Below are positions 1 to 10,659 of a DNA stretch of 64,000 nt, one piece after another. The position numbers and the translations under genes are program-made. Source of the DNA: Bryoerythrophyllum caledonicum. Taxonomy: Eukaryota; Streptophyta; Bryopsida; Pottiales; Pottiaceae. Position 1 is the stretch's first letter, and each line of letters opens with the position of its first letter. Location: positions 17,450,904 to 17,514,903 of the forward strand of contig OZ020517.1 in NCBI GenBank assembly GCA_963971425.1, in the 5' to 3' direction. The notes under the pieces are model-generated. The model had not been told where the DNA came from. It ran no database searches and saw only the letters and a list, made by a program, of their open reading frames with translations.

Positions 1-8
1 GAAATTAA

Positions 9-951
9 CCCCTAAATTTCCAAGAGTCCTCTCAAGGGACTCTAGAAGGTTCGGGCAAGTTCATGTGGTGTCAATTTACAACATTTTTCTTTGAAATTTT
101 CAGTGAAGATGGAAGTCACCAAAATCTTTGTGTGAGTTCAAGTTTTTCCTCAATCCAACATTTAATGAAAAAGTTATAGGGTTTTGAAGTTCAAAATGGT
201 TAGAGCGGGCATGTCGGGCAACTCCAAAAACTTTTGCTAGGACACTCTATTAAATGTGAGATTTTCAATACTAGCAAATTATATTATTTCCTTTCATATT
301 ATCAAAAAAAATCTCTTGTCTTATGTGGAAAATAGCATAAAAATTTAAGTCAAACATTTTCACACATTGTCACACATTGTTGGGCAAGGTACCAAAAAAC
401 TTCTTCTTTTCCACATTAAACTTAGAGATCTTCTTGTTTTTCACATTTTATTTTTTCCATAGCATTATATGGTGTGAAACTTTGCATTGACCGTTTGGAT
501 TCTCATTCTAAAACATATTAAGTTCACAAAAAATATAACATGAATTGACATTATTTTGAACCTCCACTACTTCCACAATTTTTTTGAATATTCTACACCC
601 CACCTCTACCTCTAAAATATGGTGTACAAGGAACTAGTATCATCTTTAACATGATGGAAATGAAATTAGACCTTGTGTAGCGCAAATGTTTGACACCAAG
701 TGAAGTCAAAGTCTGCTGATCCACTAAACCCAGGAAAGAAAATGAACCTTTTTTCTACTTTAAACACTATTATCTTCGAATCCGTCCGGCCAAAGTTATG
801 AAATTTTGTGAATATGTTACTAAAAACGTCTTAATTGAGATCCTATGATTAAAATTAGAAATAAAAGTTTTACGTTTCTTCCTTACTCATTGCACTATAA
901 CTAGCAGTTTTGAAGTGTTTTTGGTGCGAGATTGTCAAAGAAATTTAGGGG
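9..951. mobile_element. T1-family TIR element, near-complete non-autonomous copy
   Basis: The left end is CCCCTAAATTTC (9-20) preceded by TTAA (5-8). The right end is GAAATTTAGGGG (940-951) followed by TCAA (952-955). The 12-bp terminal repeats match perfectly, and the target duplication reads as TTAA with one substitution. A subterminal palindrome (AGTCC..GGACT, about 27-43) recurs in other copies. No transposase is visible. TTAA targets with CCC..GGG termini are the piggyBac signature, but Sola-type elements also use TTAA, so the superfamily is left open. Many diverged pieces of this family are scattered through the window. Confidence 0.65.
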
Positions 952-1864
952 TCAACAAAGACCACGCTCGTATATACGAAGACAACGGGAGGCATCTAAT
1001 CTCAATTCCCGTCACTAGACTCCAATGACTATGGAACCAATACCATAACAAATTACAAACTTTCACAAATATAAAACCAATAATCCAACCATTTGAAACT
1101 GAAATAATTTGGCTGTACCAAAGATATAAATATGGCATCCCAAAAAATGACCCCCCCCCAAACTAGCACATTACACATTACCCACACCCATTCTAGACTC
1201 ACAAATCTCATCCTTCATCATCCAACACTTTTACTTTTCATCCGCCATCACATGCTCCATTCTACTTACTAAGTTCTATTCACCTTTCGAAAGAAATAAT
1301 TTTTTTTGGCTCAATAGGAAATGCCTCTAACCACAAATGGATTAGAAATGGTATTGCACACCTCCACAACATAGAAGAACCACAACAAGTAATACATTGG
1401 GCAAGACCTCCGGCCAAAAATGATCCAAACTCTACCTCCACTATTTTTATTACACCGGACAATAATTGGTACCAAAACTTCAACCCACACTTAGGCCTAT
1501 TTTTACACTCTCACATCATAGCTCTCTTTGAGACAAACTCGGTACCATATGAAGAACCCACCTTACCACTCAAATTATTAAATAAATGTAGGCTTGAATC
1601 ATCTACCATACAAATACTATGCATACACCATCAAAACAATAACATTCGTCCGGCGGAACAACTTGTCACACTCACCTCCATAACAAACAACCTCAACATA
1701 AGCCGACTATATACAAAAATAGCTCCACCTACACCTCTCCAAACCCCAACAAACCATAACAAAAAACGGTCCCAATTTAGATATGTCAATACAACACAAA
1801 CCCACATCACCACACCACCCCCCTATCCACATATCAAAACCATACCCCCTTAAAGTTTGCCCCC

Positions 1865-2300
1865 GCATATAGTTACTATATAAATGGTTCTTTTAAAGAA
1901 CCAACAGAAGTCAACCCGAGACATTGGCATAGAGAAAAAGTTGGATATGATATATACAACTCAATCAAAGCAATAAAAGTTATTCAATAGACTACATGGA
2001 CTTCAAAATATCCTCAGAGCAGAAATGATGGCCCTCCATAAAACTCTCTTCATTATCACTACACAATATGCTAATGAACATGCACAAATCTTTACAAATT
2101 GTATAAACGTATTGTATCTATTAAACACACAAATAACACATCCTACCCTCCACACTAGCCACCTCGACCAAGCCACACTGACATTTATGGTTCAAAATGC
2201 TTCAATATTGAACTCAAACTACAACCCTCCATAAGGTTAGAGCACATGTCAATATAGAACAGAAGAAACAAGCGGATACTCTAGCCAAAGGCCCAAAGAA
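1865..2300 (+). pseudogene. RNase H-like remnant of the + retrotransposon
   Basis: The translation matches the minus-copy RNase H domain across NGSFKEPTEVNPRHWHREK, LRAEMMALHKTL and the IFTNCIN motif. The second catalytic position (Glu in LRAEMMAL) is kept here but is Gln in the other copy. The third (Asp) is Asn here but Asp in the other copy. The first motif reads NGS rather than DGS in both copies. Stops interrupt the frame, so this is not a working enzyme. Confidence 0.55.
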
Positions 2301-3810
2301 GGACTAGGTAAATTCCATTGAAATGCCAAACATCCGCATGAACACGCCCACGCTACCCCATAGTCAAGTAGAGGCACTCAATTCCGATCACTTAAGCCGG
2401 TTGGGGACTAAAATGACATTGTATGTCAAAAACATTTATGTAGAAAGATGCGGAATTAGAAATGGAACTCAACAAATATTTTTTCAAAACTGATTACATA
2501 GATTTGGAATTGGTATAGAATTTAGAAACCAAGAAACCATCGGAGCCTATAATCAAACTATAGAGCAGGTGAGATTTGGTGCCCTCCTTTGCCCAATGCC
2601 AATAAGTAAGAGTGAGTAAAAAGAGAGAAGACATGCCATGGATAACCAACTCATGGAGGTACCTAATGTTGACCGGCCTTATTCAACTTTTGAGGCAAGG
2701 CCACCAATGAGAGCTCAATTAAGGTGGAGCAATCCAAAATTGCACACTTCATGACCCAATGGCAATAATGACTCGAGTTTTCAGATTTTGAGTTATCGGT
2801 TTTCGGCCGCTTCATGCACCATTTCATGCACCATTCCATGCATACTTTTACTGATTGAAATTGAGTGGCCGATTGAAATTGAGTGCCTCTACCTAACCTT
2901 CAAAGATAATGTTGGTCTTCTACGGAAGACACCCCAAACAAAGGCCCCATAAGATAAATACCTAAAAAACAAGATCTAACTAACAACCTTGATCTAATCT
3001 CAAAAAGTCTCCCTTACATAGACAAGTGGACCGATAATAACGCCGTTGATAACGAACTCTCTACAAACTTTTGGAAAAATCCCACAATTACAAGTTCACA
3101 AAAAACATGCCTTATCAATCTTTGTACTGGACAATACATGGAAAATGCCCGCAAACAAACTCTTCTTTGGAATAGAACAATTTCCATCTATAACATGGCC
3201 AATATGCACCTTCATTGACCCAGACACATGGTTACACGTACTCTTCAAATGCCAAAACCAACATATACACTACCTAATTGTCGAAAAGGCACAATAAAGC
3301 GGTATGAGAAATCCGTATATTAATAATATCCTTTATTAAATCACAATGCTTTATATTTATGAACGTTCGAACCTTCAGCAACAAACCACAAGAAAATATA
3401 GTCCCTTCATGGCTACTCCCATGCACATGTGGAACATAAATATGTCACTATATTTGAGTTATTTGTAAAGGGAACTGGTCTTTTGTCCTCCTTTTTTCAT
3501 GCAAAAGAGAATCTAACCTATATTTGAGTGTAGCCGCAAAGTAATCCTGTGAAAAAAATTCAGGGTTTGAGGGTTTTGAGGAGGTGTTATTTATGGCACA
3601 AGTGGCACAAATCTCCCAAAAAAAACACAAGAACAATCATGAACGTCATGACACTCTGGCATGTATCCTACATCCTAGAGTTGTGCATGATGTGAAGGGT
3701 CAATGATTGCTTAAAATAAAAGCCAGGCACAAACTCGAGTGTGGGAATTCTAAGGCTCAAAAACTAGTCTATCCAGTGTTCTATTCTAGGTCTACAGTGA
3801 AACCCTACCA

Positions 3811-4212
3811 ATGGACTCGGCGACCCTGGCTTTTCCATTTTACAGGTTAGAAACTGAGGATTTGGGGTACTTTGCGGATAACTCTATTGTCAAATTCAAA
3901 CCAGACGTACTATGTGTAAAAGGACTACCATATAGAGGCCCCCCACCTGACCACGTAAACACAATCCTTACTATCCAATTTATTGAATTCAAATATTGTA
4001 ATGATAGATTTTTTCCAAAATCAATTGAATTTTTTTTTAATAAATACCAACCACTTATTAATGACATTGCAGTTCTTGGATGGAAAGTTGAACCCCTTAT
4101 TTTCATCACCGTTGGAGCTAGAGCCACTACCTTTATTCCCTTTATAAAATGTCTTGAAAAAACATTCAATATCCCTAATAATCCAATTAAAATAGACATT
4201 CACAAAAATTAA
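3811..4212 (+). pseudogene. C-terminal PD-(D/E)XK-like endonuclease remnant
   Basis: A 133-codon open stretch contains KPDVLCVKG, about 30 residues, then FIEFKYCNDRF, and later LIFITVGARATTF. The PD...ExK spacing is that of the restriction-like endonuclease (RLE) found at the C-terminus of early-branching non-LTR elements such as R2, where KPD is followed by a D/E-x-T/K strand. It follows a Cys-rich segment homologous to the CCHC/RHN motif of the other copy. The other copy has KSD and EFT at the same two positions, so this copy keeps the better nuclease signature. The domain assignment is inferred from motif and position. Confidence 0.5.
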
Positions 4213-4372
4213 CACCATTGCTACCGAACATGCGATGTCCATACTCCTACACAAACGGAAATTTGAAAATAATCAACCTCTCCTAGAATTAAATGATACC
4301 CCTCAAACCCTCTTAAAATCACACTTTTAACCTTCACATATCACCTCTTCAAGTTGAGCCGTGTGACTTTGA

Positions 4373-4650
4373 GGCGAGGGAGAATTGACCCCCTCGCTTG
4401 TCCTTGCCCGTGGGGGTCACGATGTGGTGGGGCCAAACCTCGCCCCTATTTTGTTTTTGGATGGGGCCCTATTTATAGCAAAGAGGGTCTTCTACGGTAA
4501 ACAAAGCCCAAAGGCTTCAAATTTGTAAAAAAAATCCGAAAAAAGCCTCTGGACCCCCCAAAATAAGAGGGCCAGAAAAATGACCCCATGCAATTAAGGT
4601 GGGGGCCCACCTCGGGCAAGGACGAGCAAGGGGGTCAATTCTCCCTGGCC
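4373..4650. mobile_element. Mutator-like MITE with 10-bp target duplication
   Basis: Terminal inverted repeats of 38 bp (4373-4410 and 4613-4650; 3 mismatches) begin GGCGAGGGAGAATTGACCCC on the left. They are flanked by a perfect 10-bp direct repeat GTGACTTTGA at 4363-4372 and 4651-4660. A 9-11 bp duplication and long TIRs are the mark of MULE-type elements. No coding capacity. It is inserted in the 3' UTR of the + retrotransposon; removing it restores alignment with the minus copy. Confidence 0.85.
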
Positions 4651-4681
4651 GTGACTTTGATGGGTCCTTGATCCTTGGTTA

Positions 4682-4904
4682 CTACACTAAAGATCACATT
4701 TAGTGTAATGCTCAGTAAATGACTTGTAAATGTGATAAGTTTTTACTTTAAGTGAACATTTTTACCAACTATGTTTATAATGATCCTCTTATATGAATAC
4801 CATAGAGAGTTGTGCTCTTGGTAAAAATTGGCATCAAGAGTAAAAACTTATCGCATTTACAAGTCATTTACTGAGCATTACACTAAATGTGATCTTTAGT
4901 GTAG
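4682..4904. mobile_element. Foldback MITE with TTA target duplication
   Basis: Arms 4682-4747 and 4839-4904 (66 bp, 1 mismatch) start CTACACTAAAGATCACATTT. TTA flanks both sides (4679-4681, 4905-4907). The 3-bp TTA duplication suits PIF/Harbinger-type insertion, though CACTA elements also make 3-bp duplications. It is nested in the retrotransposon 3' UTR, 22 bp from the MULE-type MITE. Degenerate relatives lie near 8583-8775 and 59727-59925. Confidence 0.8.
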
Positions 4905-5070
4905 TTACTGGTATTGGTTACAAGTTATATAGTGTCTATCCTCAAGAGGGGGGAGTAATTCCATACTACTAAACCTATGTCTAGCGGACATTGATTTAGT
5001 GGTGGTATGAATAGACACTTTATTCACTCGGGCCTCTTTCTAGTAACTAGTAACCAAGGATTGGAGTTCT

Positions 5071-5095
5071 TTGTATATATATATATACCCCTTCC
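5071..5095 (+). promoter_or_regulatory. Probable TATA region of the PAS/receiver gene
   Basis: TGTATATATATATATACCCC lies about 500 bp upstream of the ATG at 5597, just after the retrotransposon 3' end. It is followed by a C-rich leader and then a long CT tract, a common plant core-promoter and leader layout. The start site is not known. Confidence 0.4.
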
Positions 5096-5374
5096 ACAAG
5101 CCCCTCTACAGACCCCACTCTCCTACCTGCCCACCTACTGACCCACCTACCTACCTACCTACCAACCTGCCATATTCACGGCAAGCAGCGTGTGTGTGCG
5201 CTTCCTTAATTTCGCAGCGCATCGCTCGCGACATTACTTATTCACAATTCATCGTCTTGTTGCCCCAGACATTTCCGCAGCCAGCCAGCCAACTCGCTCA
5301 CTCTTCCCACTCCAATTGCGCGCCCGGCGCTCATCATCTCGCCCTATCAACGCACTTTCTGCAACAACCTCACT

Positions 5375-5376
<2 letters not shown>

Positions 5377-5445
<69 letters not shown>
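5377..5445 (+). repeat. (CT)n microsatellite in presumed 5' UTR
   Basis: About 34 uninterrupted CT dinucleotides sit between the presumed TATA box and the ATG at 5597. CT/GA tracts are common in plant 5' leaders. All long open frames across it (LSLSLS / RERERE) are artefacts. Confidence 0.95.
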
Positions 5446-5448
<3 letters not shown>

Positions 5449-5596
5449 TTCTCGCAGCAGTCTTAGGATTTTTTTTCTCTCTCGGTATACTTGCACATGC
5501 CGGTGCGAGCCGGCGCGGCGTCTGCTTCCTCTGGGGCTTCTGGTAGTGGGGGAGCTGTGAAGTGAGGAATTTGCGAGGTTTGGGTTGGTTGCGGTG

Positions 5597-7390
5597 ATGT
5601 TTTTGGAGATGACGACGGGGGGCGTGAACCACAAGCGCCAGGCGCAGAACTTCGTCGCGGAGCTGACGGGCGGGTGTGCCGTGAGGCGGGAGCAGCAGCA
5701 TGGGTGCTCCGGCTACGGCGGTGGCGACGCCGTGGCACACTCCTACGTGCACGCGGACGAGCTTCCCGTGCCCATGTTTGGCGTGGACTTGAACCTGCGG
5801 TGCACGTTCTGGAACAGGTGAGGGAGAGAGAGAGAGAGGGAGAAGGTTTCTTGGTGGAATTTGTGAGAAGGCATTGTGAGAGGATCGTTGATTGAATTGG
5901 GTGAGTGGAGGTGGGTTCTGGTAGTTGAGTTGGCGATCCGCTTGGAGCCCCTACTGGTGGGTGGCGTCTCGATCGCGTTAGAGAGCGTCGTTGAAAGGGA
6001 AGGTGGGGTCTTGGGAGTGAGTGAGTGGGAATTTCTTGCAACAACACGGATTTGGGAGTGAAATCGGGGGTTGCTGATGTATAGTTTCGTTGGTTGGTTT
6101 TCAGACGTGCGACTGAGGCGACTGGGTGGAGCGATACTGAGGTGCTGGGGAATCCGAGGTTCACCGCGACTATTTTCAGCCACCAGAAGGACAGCGAGAA
6201 GTGAGTGCTTTGTTAAGTTGTTTGGCGATCTCGTGAGTGGAGTGTTTCTTGGATCCTAAACGTGGTGTGATTGAATTCTTCTTCCTCTTTCAGGGACTGC
6301 GTTGAGCTTCTGAAGGCCGCGTTGGACAGCAGCGACGGCGTCCAGGAGATTTGGACGCTGAAGACCAAGTGGGGGAGCGAGGTGATCGCGGCGCTGATGG
6401 CCAATGCGCACACGGACAGCATGGGAGCCCCGTGCGGCGTTGTGTGCGTGATCATGCCTCTGGGTGCGTCTCAGCAGCCGAGCCTGAAGCTGGACGTGAG
6501 CAATGTGAGCGCCCTGGACCACCTGAGCCTCTTGGACCTGGAGGAGGACGTGAACAGCTACGGCAGCCCTCGCGAGGAGGACTCGTTCCTGGCCGCGCTC
6601 GAGCAGCCCCCGTCGCCCTACTTCGACGGCTCCGTGCGCTGCGACCTGTACGGCGACCCGGCACACACGTTCTACGAGCCCGAGAGCTCCTCCATGTGCT
6701 CCCAGGACTGGTGCAAGAGCGAGCAGAGCCCGGATGCCAGCAAGGCCAGCCGCAACAGCCTGGAGCGCAGCAGCCTCACGCAGGCCCGCGCCATGGTGGT
6801 GGTCCCCGACGCCCGCGACCGCAAGTCCCTCAACCTCATGCTCGAGCGCTGCGGCTTCGAAGTCTCCTGCGTCTCCAGCGGCCGCGAGGCCCTCTGGACC
6901 TTCGAGCAGAGCATGCAAGACCCCGAAGGCTTCTCCATCGTGTTCGTCAACCTCGACAGCGCGCGCAGCGACGACTACGTCCTCATCCGCCACCTCCGCA
7001 CCATGGAATCCAACTCTACACCCCCCAACATCACCTCCCAAGTCGTCATCGTCGCCATCACCCACCTCAACAGGTAACAGCACCCCCTCTCCTCTCTCCT
7101 CTCCTCCTCTCTGTTCTCCTCTCCTCTCTCCCCTTCTCTCCTTGCAACCTGTTTCTAACTACCCGCATTCTGTTCACAGATGGCAAGACTCCACCCAGAG
7201 AGATATCTCCGCGACACAGAAGGACATGTCGGCCGGTCTGGACGCGATCATGAACTACCCGCTGCGCGTGCAGCAGCTGCGCGACACGCTCAACTCGCTG
7301 GGCGTGCAGATCGACCACCTCGACTTCGGCAACAAAACGCTCCGGGCGTCCTTCAACTCGTGGAACAACCCGCTCATCCTCGCCAGATAG
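5597..7390 (+). CDS. PAS-domain protein with pseudo-receiver domain
   Basis: Four exons with GT..AG introns: 5597-5817, 6105-6200, 6294-7073, 7180-7390. The joined length is 1308 nt (435 aa) and every junction keeps frame. The start is the first ATG in frame (MFLEMTTGG). Residues about 55-163 look like a PAS domain (VPMFGVDLNLRCTFWN.. then ATGWSDTEVLG). Residues about 165-265 are an acidic, Ser-rich linker. Residues about 270-405 have the receiver fold pattern: MVVVPDARD for strand 1 and its acidic pair, FSIVFVNLDSARSDDY for strand 3, VVIVAIT for strand 4, then MNYPL. Aligned to canonical receivers, the phospho-acceptor Asp is Asn (about residue 325) and the KP Lys is Tyr, so phosphotransfer is unlikely. 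A role in signalling or transcription is inference. Exon GC is far above the flanking DNA. I do not recognise a named orthologue. Confidence 0.85.
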
Positions 7391-8320
7391 CACAGCATGG
7401 ATTATCTTAGTAGTAAATTTTAGGTACGCATACTACCAATTCGAAATTTCCCTCTGGTTCCTTCCATCTTTTAAGTGAAGTGACCAGCCACCCTCTGCTC
7501 GGTAGATCCTCAAATTTTAGGGGCGGCTCTCTGGGATAATGGAGTCTAGCAGCTTCGCTTTTGGTGCGACGTGAGCGAAGCGTATTCTAGGTAGTTTCAC
7601 TTCGGTTCCCTCAAATTCAGTAGGCTCGGATCTCTAGAGTGATCACTTGGGCCCTGTACAAGACAACAACAACAACCACAACATCTGGATGACAAGAAGG
7701 TGTAGCTTTGCAAACCTCGGTCGCCGATGTTCCTGTATTTACAACGTATGATTTTTCTTCCATACTATACCAATCATAAAAGCTGGTCAGTTCCACAGGT
7801 CTTCGTACCTACATCCCATCTCTCGCTTCCATTGTAAAGTGCATTGTTTGTGCACTGCTAGCAACTGTGTTGGTTTGGAGGGTAGGGTCTCCGATTTGTT
7901 GAATTTGCAGTTTTTCTTCCATACTATATCAATCACAAAAGCTGGTCGGTTCACAGGTCTTCGTTTCTACATCCCATCTCTCGCTACATTTTGTGCACTG
8001 ATAGTAACTGTGTTGGTTTGGAAGGTAGATCTTATGTAGAGTCTCCGATTTGAGGTTTTTGCTCTGCACCCATGTTCTCGAATTTGTGGTTGCCTTTTCC
8101 ACATTACACCAGTCATAAAGATGGTCAGATTCACAGGTGTTAGTGTGTAAAACCCATGTAACTGTGTTGGTTTGGAAGAAGGTAGAGTTTACATTGAGGG
8201 TTGTTTTGCACCCATTTTGTTGCAAAAATGTCTGGTCCTTGAATCTGCCTTGGTTGGCTACAAACTGTACATCTGACAGCGTGTCCGGCAGTTGACTGTT
8301 ATAAACAAATCACAGTTGTT
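7391..8320 (+). repeat. 3' region of the PAS gene with a triplicated 110-180 bp segment
   Basis: Three imperfect direct copies begin at 7751, 7911 and 8091. Each opens with a TTCTTCCATACTATA-like or TTTTCCACATTACACCAG sequence and carries GGTC.G.TTCACAGGT and AACTGTGTTGGTTTGGA. They lie downstream of the stop codon and may belong to the 3' UTR. No coding potential and no clear poly(A) signal were identified. Confidence 0.6.
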
Positions 8321-8329
8321 AATCACTAA

Positions 8330-8585
8330 GTTTCCAAGAGTCCCCTTGGGAACTTTAAAAGTTTTGGATAGGTTCCTACCATGTTAATTCAGAACATGAT
8401 TCTTTGATTTTTATTTTTACGGTAGATGGACATTGCCAAAAGCTTTCTATCATAATATTTTTTCCTGTATTGGACATTTAATGCAAAAGTTATGCCATCT
8501 TAAAGCAGAACTTCTCGAGTGTAGGTACGATGGACAACTCCAAAAACTTTTGCTAGGACACTTTATTGAATGTGAGATTTTCAAC
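8330..8585. repeat. T1-family left-end fragment
   Basis: Starts CTAAGTTTCCAAGAGTCC and is colinear with the left 250 bp of the element at 9-951, including the subterminal palindrome and the segment ending GACACT.TATT.AATGTGAG. The right end is absent. Confidence 0.6.
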
Positions 8586-8775
8586 ACTACACTAAAATTG
8601 ATGTTTAGTGTAGTATACACTAAATGCAAACCCATACACCAATTGCGAACACCGCATTTAATGTAGTGACATAACCGTACACTAAATGCCATCTACTACT
8701 CTATTTGTCAATTCTGGTGAAGATCTCAATTTTTTTTTTCACTTGTGCACATTTAGTGTATCAATAGTAGAAGTA
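8583..8775. repeat. Degenerate CTACACTAAA-type MITE cluster
   Basis: Several copies of ACACTAAA / TTTAGTGTA in both orientations (for example CTACACTAAAATTGATG and GTTTAGTGTAGT near 8586-8613, and CATTTAGTGTATC near 8750). These match the termini of the MITE at 4682-4904. No intact TIR pair could be assigned. Confidence 0.4.
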
Positions 8776-8838
8776 CAAAAAATGGTTCAACACTTGAGGG
8801 CTGCCAAGGTATCTTATCAACAATCATCTGATGAATAT

Positions 8839-8952
8839 AACTCATTCAATCTTTGTCCAAATTGGGCATATGAGGTATTTTTTGACATATCAGAAAATGT
8901 AGATGTCAAAAAACACCTCACATGCCCAATTTGGACAAAAATTGAATAAGTT
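8839..8952. repeat. 50-bp inverted repeat with 14-bp loop
   Basis: Arms 8839-8888 and 8903-8952 pair over 50 bp with four mismatches, all transitions. In a minus-strand RNA all four become G-U pairs. It sits between MITE-like sequences; no gene is associated. It could be a small foldback element or the source of a hairpin RNA. Confidence 0.75.
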
Positions 8953-9256
8953 ATGGCCTTTTGAAAGTTGAGAATGAGGAGAAGCATGGCTGCTTGCTGA
9001 AAATCACAGATTAAGGGCGTTTCTAATAAAGATTGCATTATAAATTATTCTTACTTGTGGACATTTAGTGCATCAAAAGTGAAGAAGGTTTTAAGTAATC
9101 AACGATTTGCAACAAAAATATTCCAAAAAAAATTGTACATATGGAAGGAAAGTGAAATTGCAACTTTTAAAAAAAACATTTGGAAGAAAAGTATTGGAAA
9201 AGAAGAACTTAGAAATAAAATAAAAGTGAAATTGCAACTTGAAATTTTTGTTTAAA

Positions 9257-9515
9257 CTAGCAATTTGCGCTTGCTTTGCAATGCATTAGTCCAACCATTT
9301 TAATGTAGTTTTTATATTACAAACTATAAAAAAAAGTAACATGATTCACTTCGCGGTTGAGTGCAGCGTTTCTGTAGTTCACTGCACCATTGAGTGCAGC
9401 GTTTCTGTAGTTCATTGCACCGTTGAGTGCAGCGTTTCTGTAGTTCACTGCACCGTTGACTGCATGGTTGATCGCAGCGTGCTTCACTACGTAGATTATG
9501 ATTTTAGAAGTATGA
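9257..9515 (-). mobile_element. Short Helitron, family H2
   Basis: Read on the minus strand it starts TCATACTTCTAAAATCATAA (9515 downward) and ends at 9257 with CTAG. A TTGC-AAA-GCAA hairpin precedes that end. Host A lies at 9256 and T at 9516, the expected A^T target. The interior has three copies of a roughly 35-bp GAGTGCAGCGTTTCTGTAGT repeat. No coding capacity. It is related end to end to the element at 53785-54669. Confidence 0.7.
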
Positions 9516-9719
9516 TTGCGAGAAAAATATTGGAAAAATCAGAATTTAACAAGGGGAAGAAAAGAAAATTGGAACATAAGAAAAAAGAAAGATTTGGAAG
9601 AAAAATATTGGAAACCTAGGAACATAGACATGGGAGGTAAGGAGAAGTGCCCCTTAATTCCTAAAGCTCCTCATCAATTTCACATCAAACACACTTCAAA
9701 ATTGTTGATTCTAGTGCCA

Positions 9720-10570
9720 TGAGTAAGGAAGGAAACACAAGCTTTTCTTTCCATTTTTAATCATAAGATCTCAATAAATACTTATTAAGGAACCTACTCA
9801 CAATATTTCATCAACTTTGATTGGACAAATTGAAAGATTACAGTGGTAGAAGTAGGAAAAACATTTCATTTCCTTCCATGTGTTGAGTAAATCAGCACAC
9901 ATTGACTTCACTTGTTGTCAAATTTTTGTACTACACAAGGTCTAAATTCAATCATAGCATGGTATTAATTCCTTGTACACCAATTTTTAGAAGTTAAGAA
10001 GGGGTGTAGCATATTCAAAAAAATTATGCGAGGATTGGAGGTTCAGAAATGGCCAACTCACGTTTTATTTTTTGTGAACTATATATTTTTTATAATGTCA
10101 TTCCAAATGGTCAATAAGGAGATTTACACCACATCTTGTAGTAAACAAAACAAAAAATATAAATATTTCTAAGCTTTTAGAGGAAAAGAAGATCCCTCCT
10201 TGCCCAACAATGTATGCAAATGTTTGAATTGGGTTAACATGCTTTTTTTACACTATAGAGAAGAATGTTTTTGGACATCTTCAAAGAAGGTAGTATTCTT
10301 TATATTCAAGAAAAATCACAATGTGAACAAAAACTTTTAGCAATAAAGTTTGAGCTGCCCACCGTCCCCATTTGTGGCTTTGAATGGTACTAACTTTCAT
10401 ACCATGATTCGAATAAAAATAATAAAAATACCTCCACAAACCTCTTATCAGGGACCACTTGGTATAAAATGTTCAAAAAGAAAGTTTTCTTTTGGATTTT
10501 AGGAACTTGCCGAAAATGAAGATTGTCTCGACCCCCCCCCAAAAGGGACATGGTTCTTTAGGGGTGGAGA
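9720..10570 (-). repeat. T1-family copy, inverted and diverged
   Basis: The reverse complement is colinear with 9-951: CAAGTGAAGTCAA..TGACTCA, the TTGTACACCAATTTTTAGAAG block, the TTGCCCAACAATGT block and a TTTAGGGGT terminus near 10536-10551 all match. Neither TTAA flank is intact. Confidence 0.55.
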
Positions 10571-10659
10571 TAAAAGAAAGATTTGGAAGAAAAATATTGG
10601 GAAAATAATAAGAATATAGACACGGAAGGAAAGTAAATTCCCAACTTAACCTCTAAATG

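Larger units (their letters stand above)
956..5045 (+). mobile_element. Decayed non-LTR retrotransposon, 5'-truncated (+ copy)
   Basis: Conceptual translation in several broken frames is colinear with the better copy at 24690-30765 (minus). Shared stretches include ETEIIWLYQRYKYGIPKND near 1093-1150, an RNase H-like region about 1865-2300, a Cys-rich stretch about 3100-3300 and the C-terminal nuclease-like region 3811-4212. The 3' UTR (about 4300-5045) also matches the other copy but is interrupted by two MITEs. The copy lacks APE and RT, so it is 5'-truncated, as is typical of target-primed reverse transcription. It starts immediately after the right end of the T1 element at 951 and has many stops and frameshifts. 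Confidence 0.75.

Noticed and set aside
5249-5752. Long frames across the CT/GA tract (LSLSLS, RERERE).
   Set aside because: They exist only because a dinucleotide repeat is open in several frames; the region is an upstream leader of the PAS gene.
6351-7253. A 300-codon Arg/Pro-rich frame and antisense frames over the PAS gene.
   Set aside because: GC-rich shadow frames of the true reading frame, which alone splices to a coherent protein.
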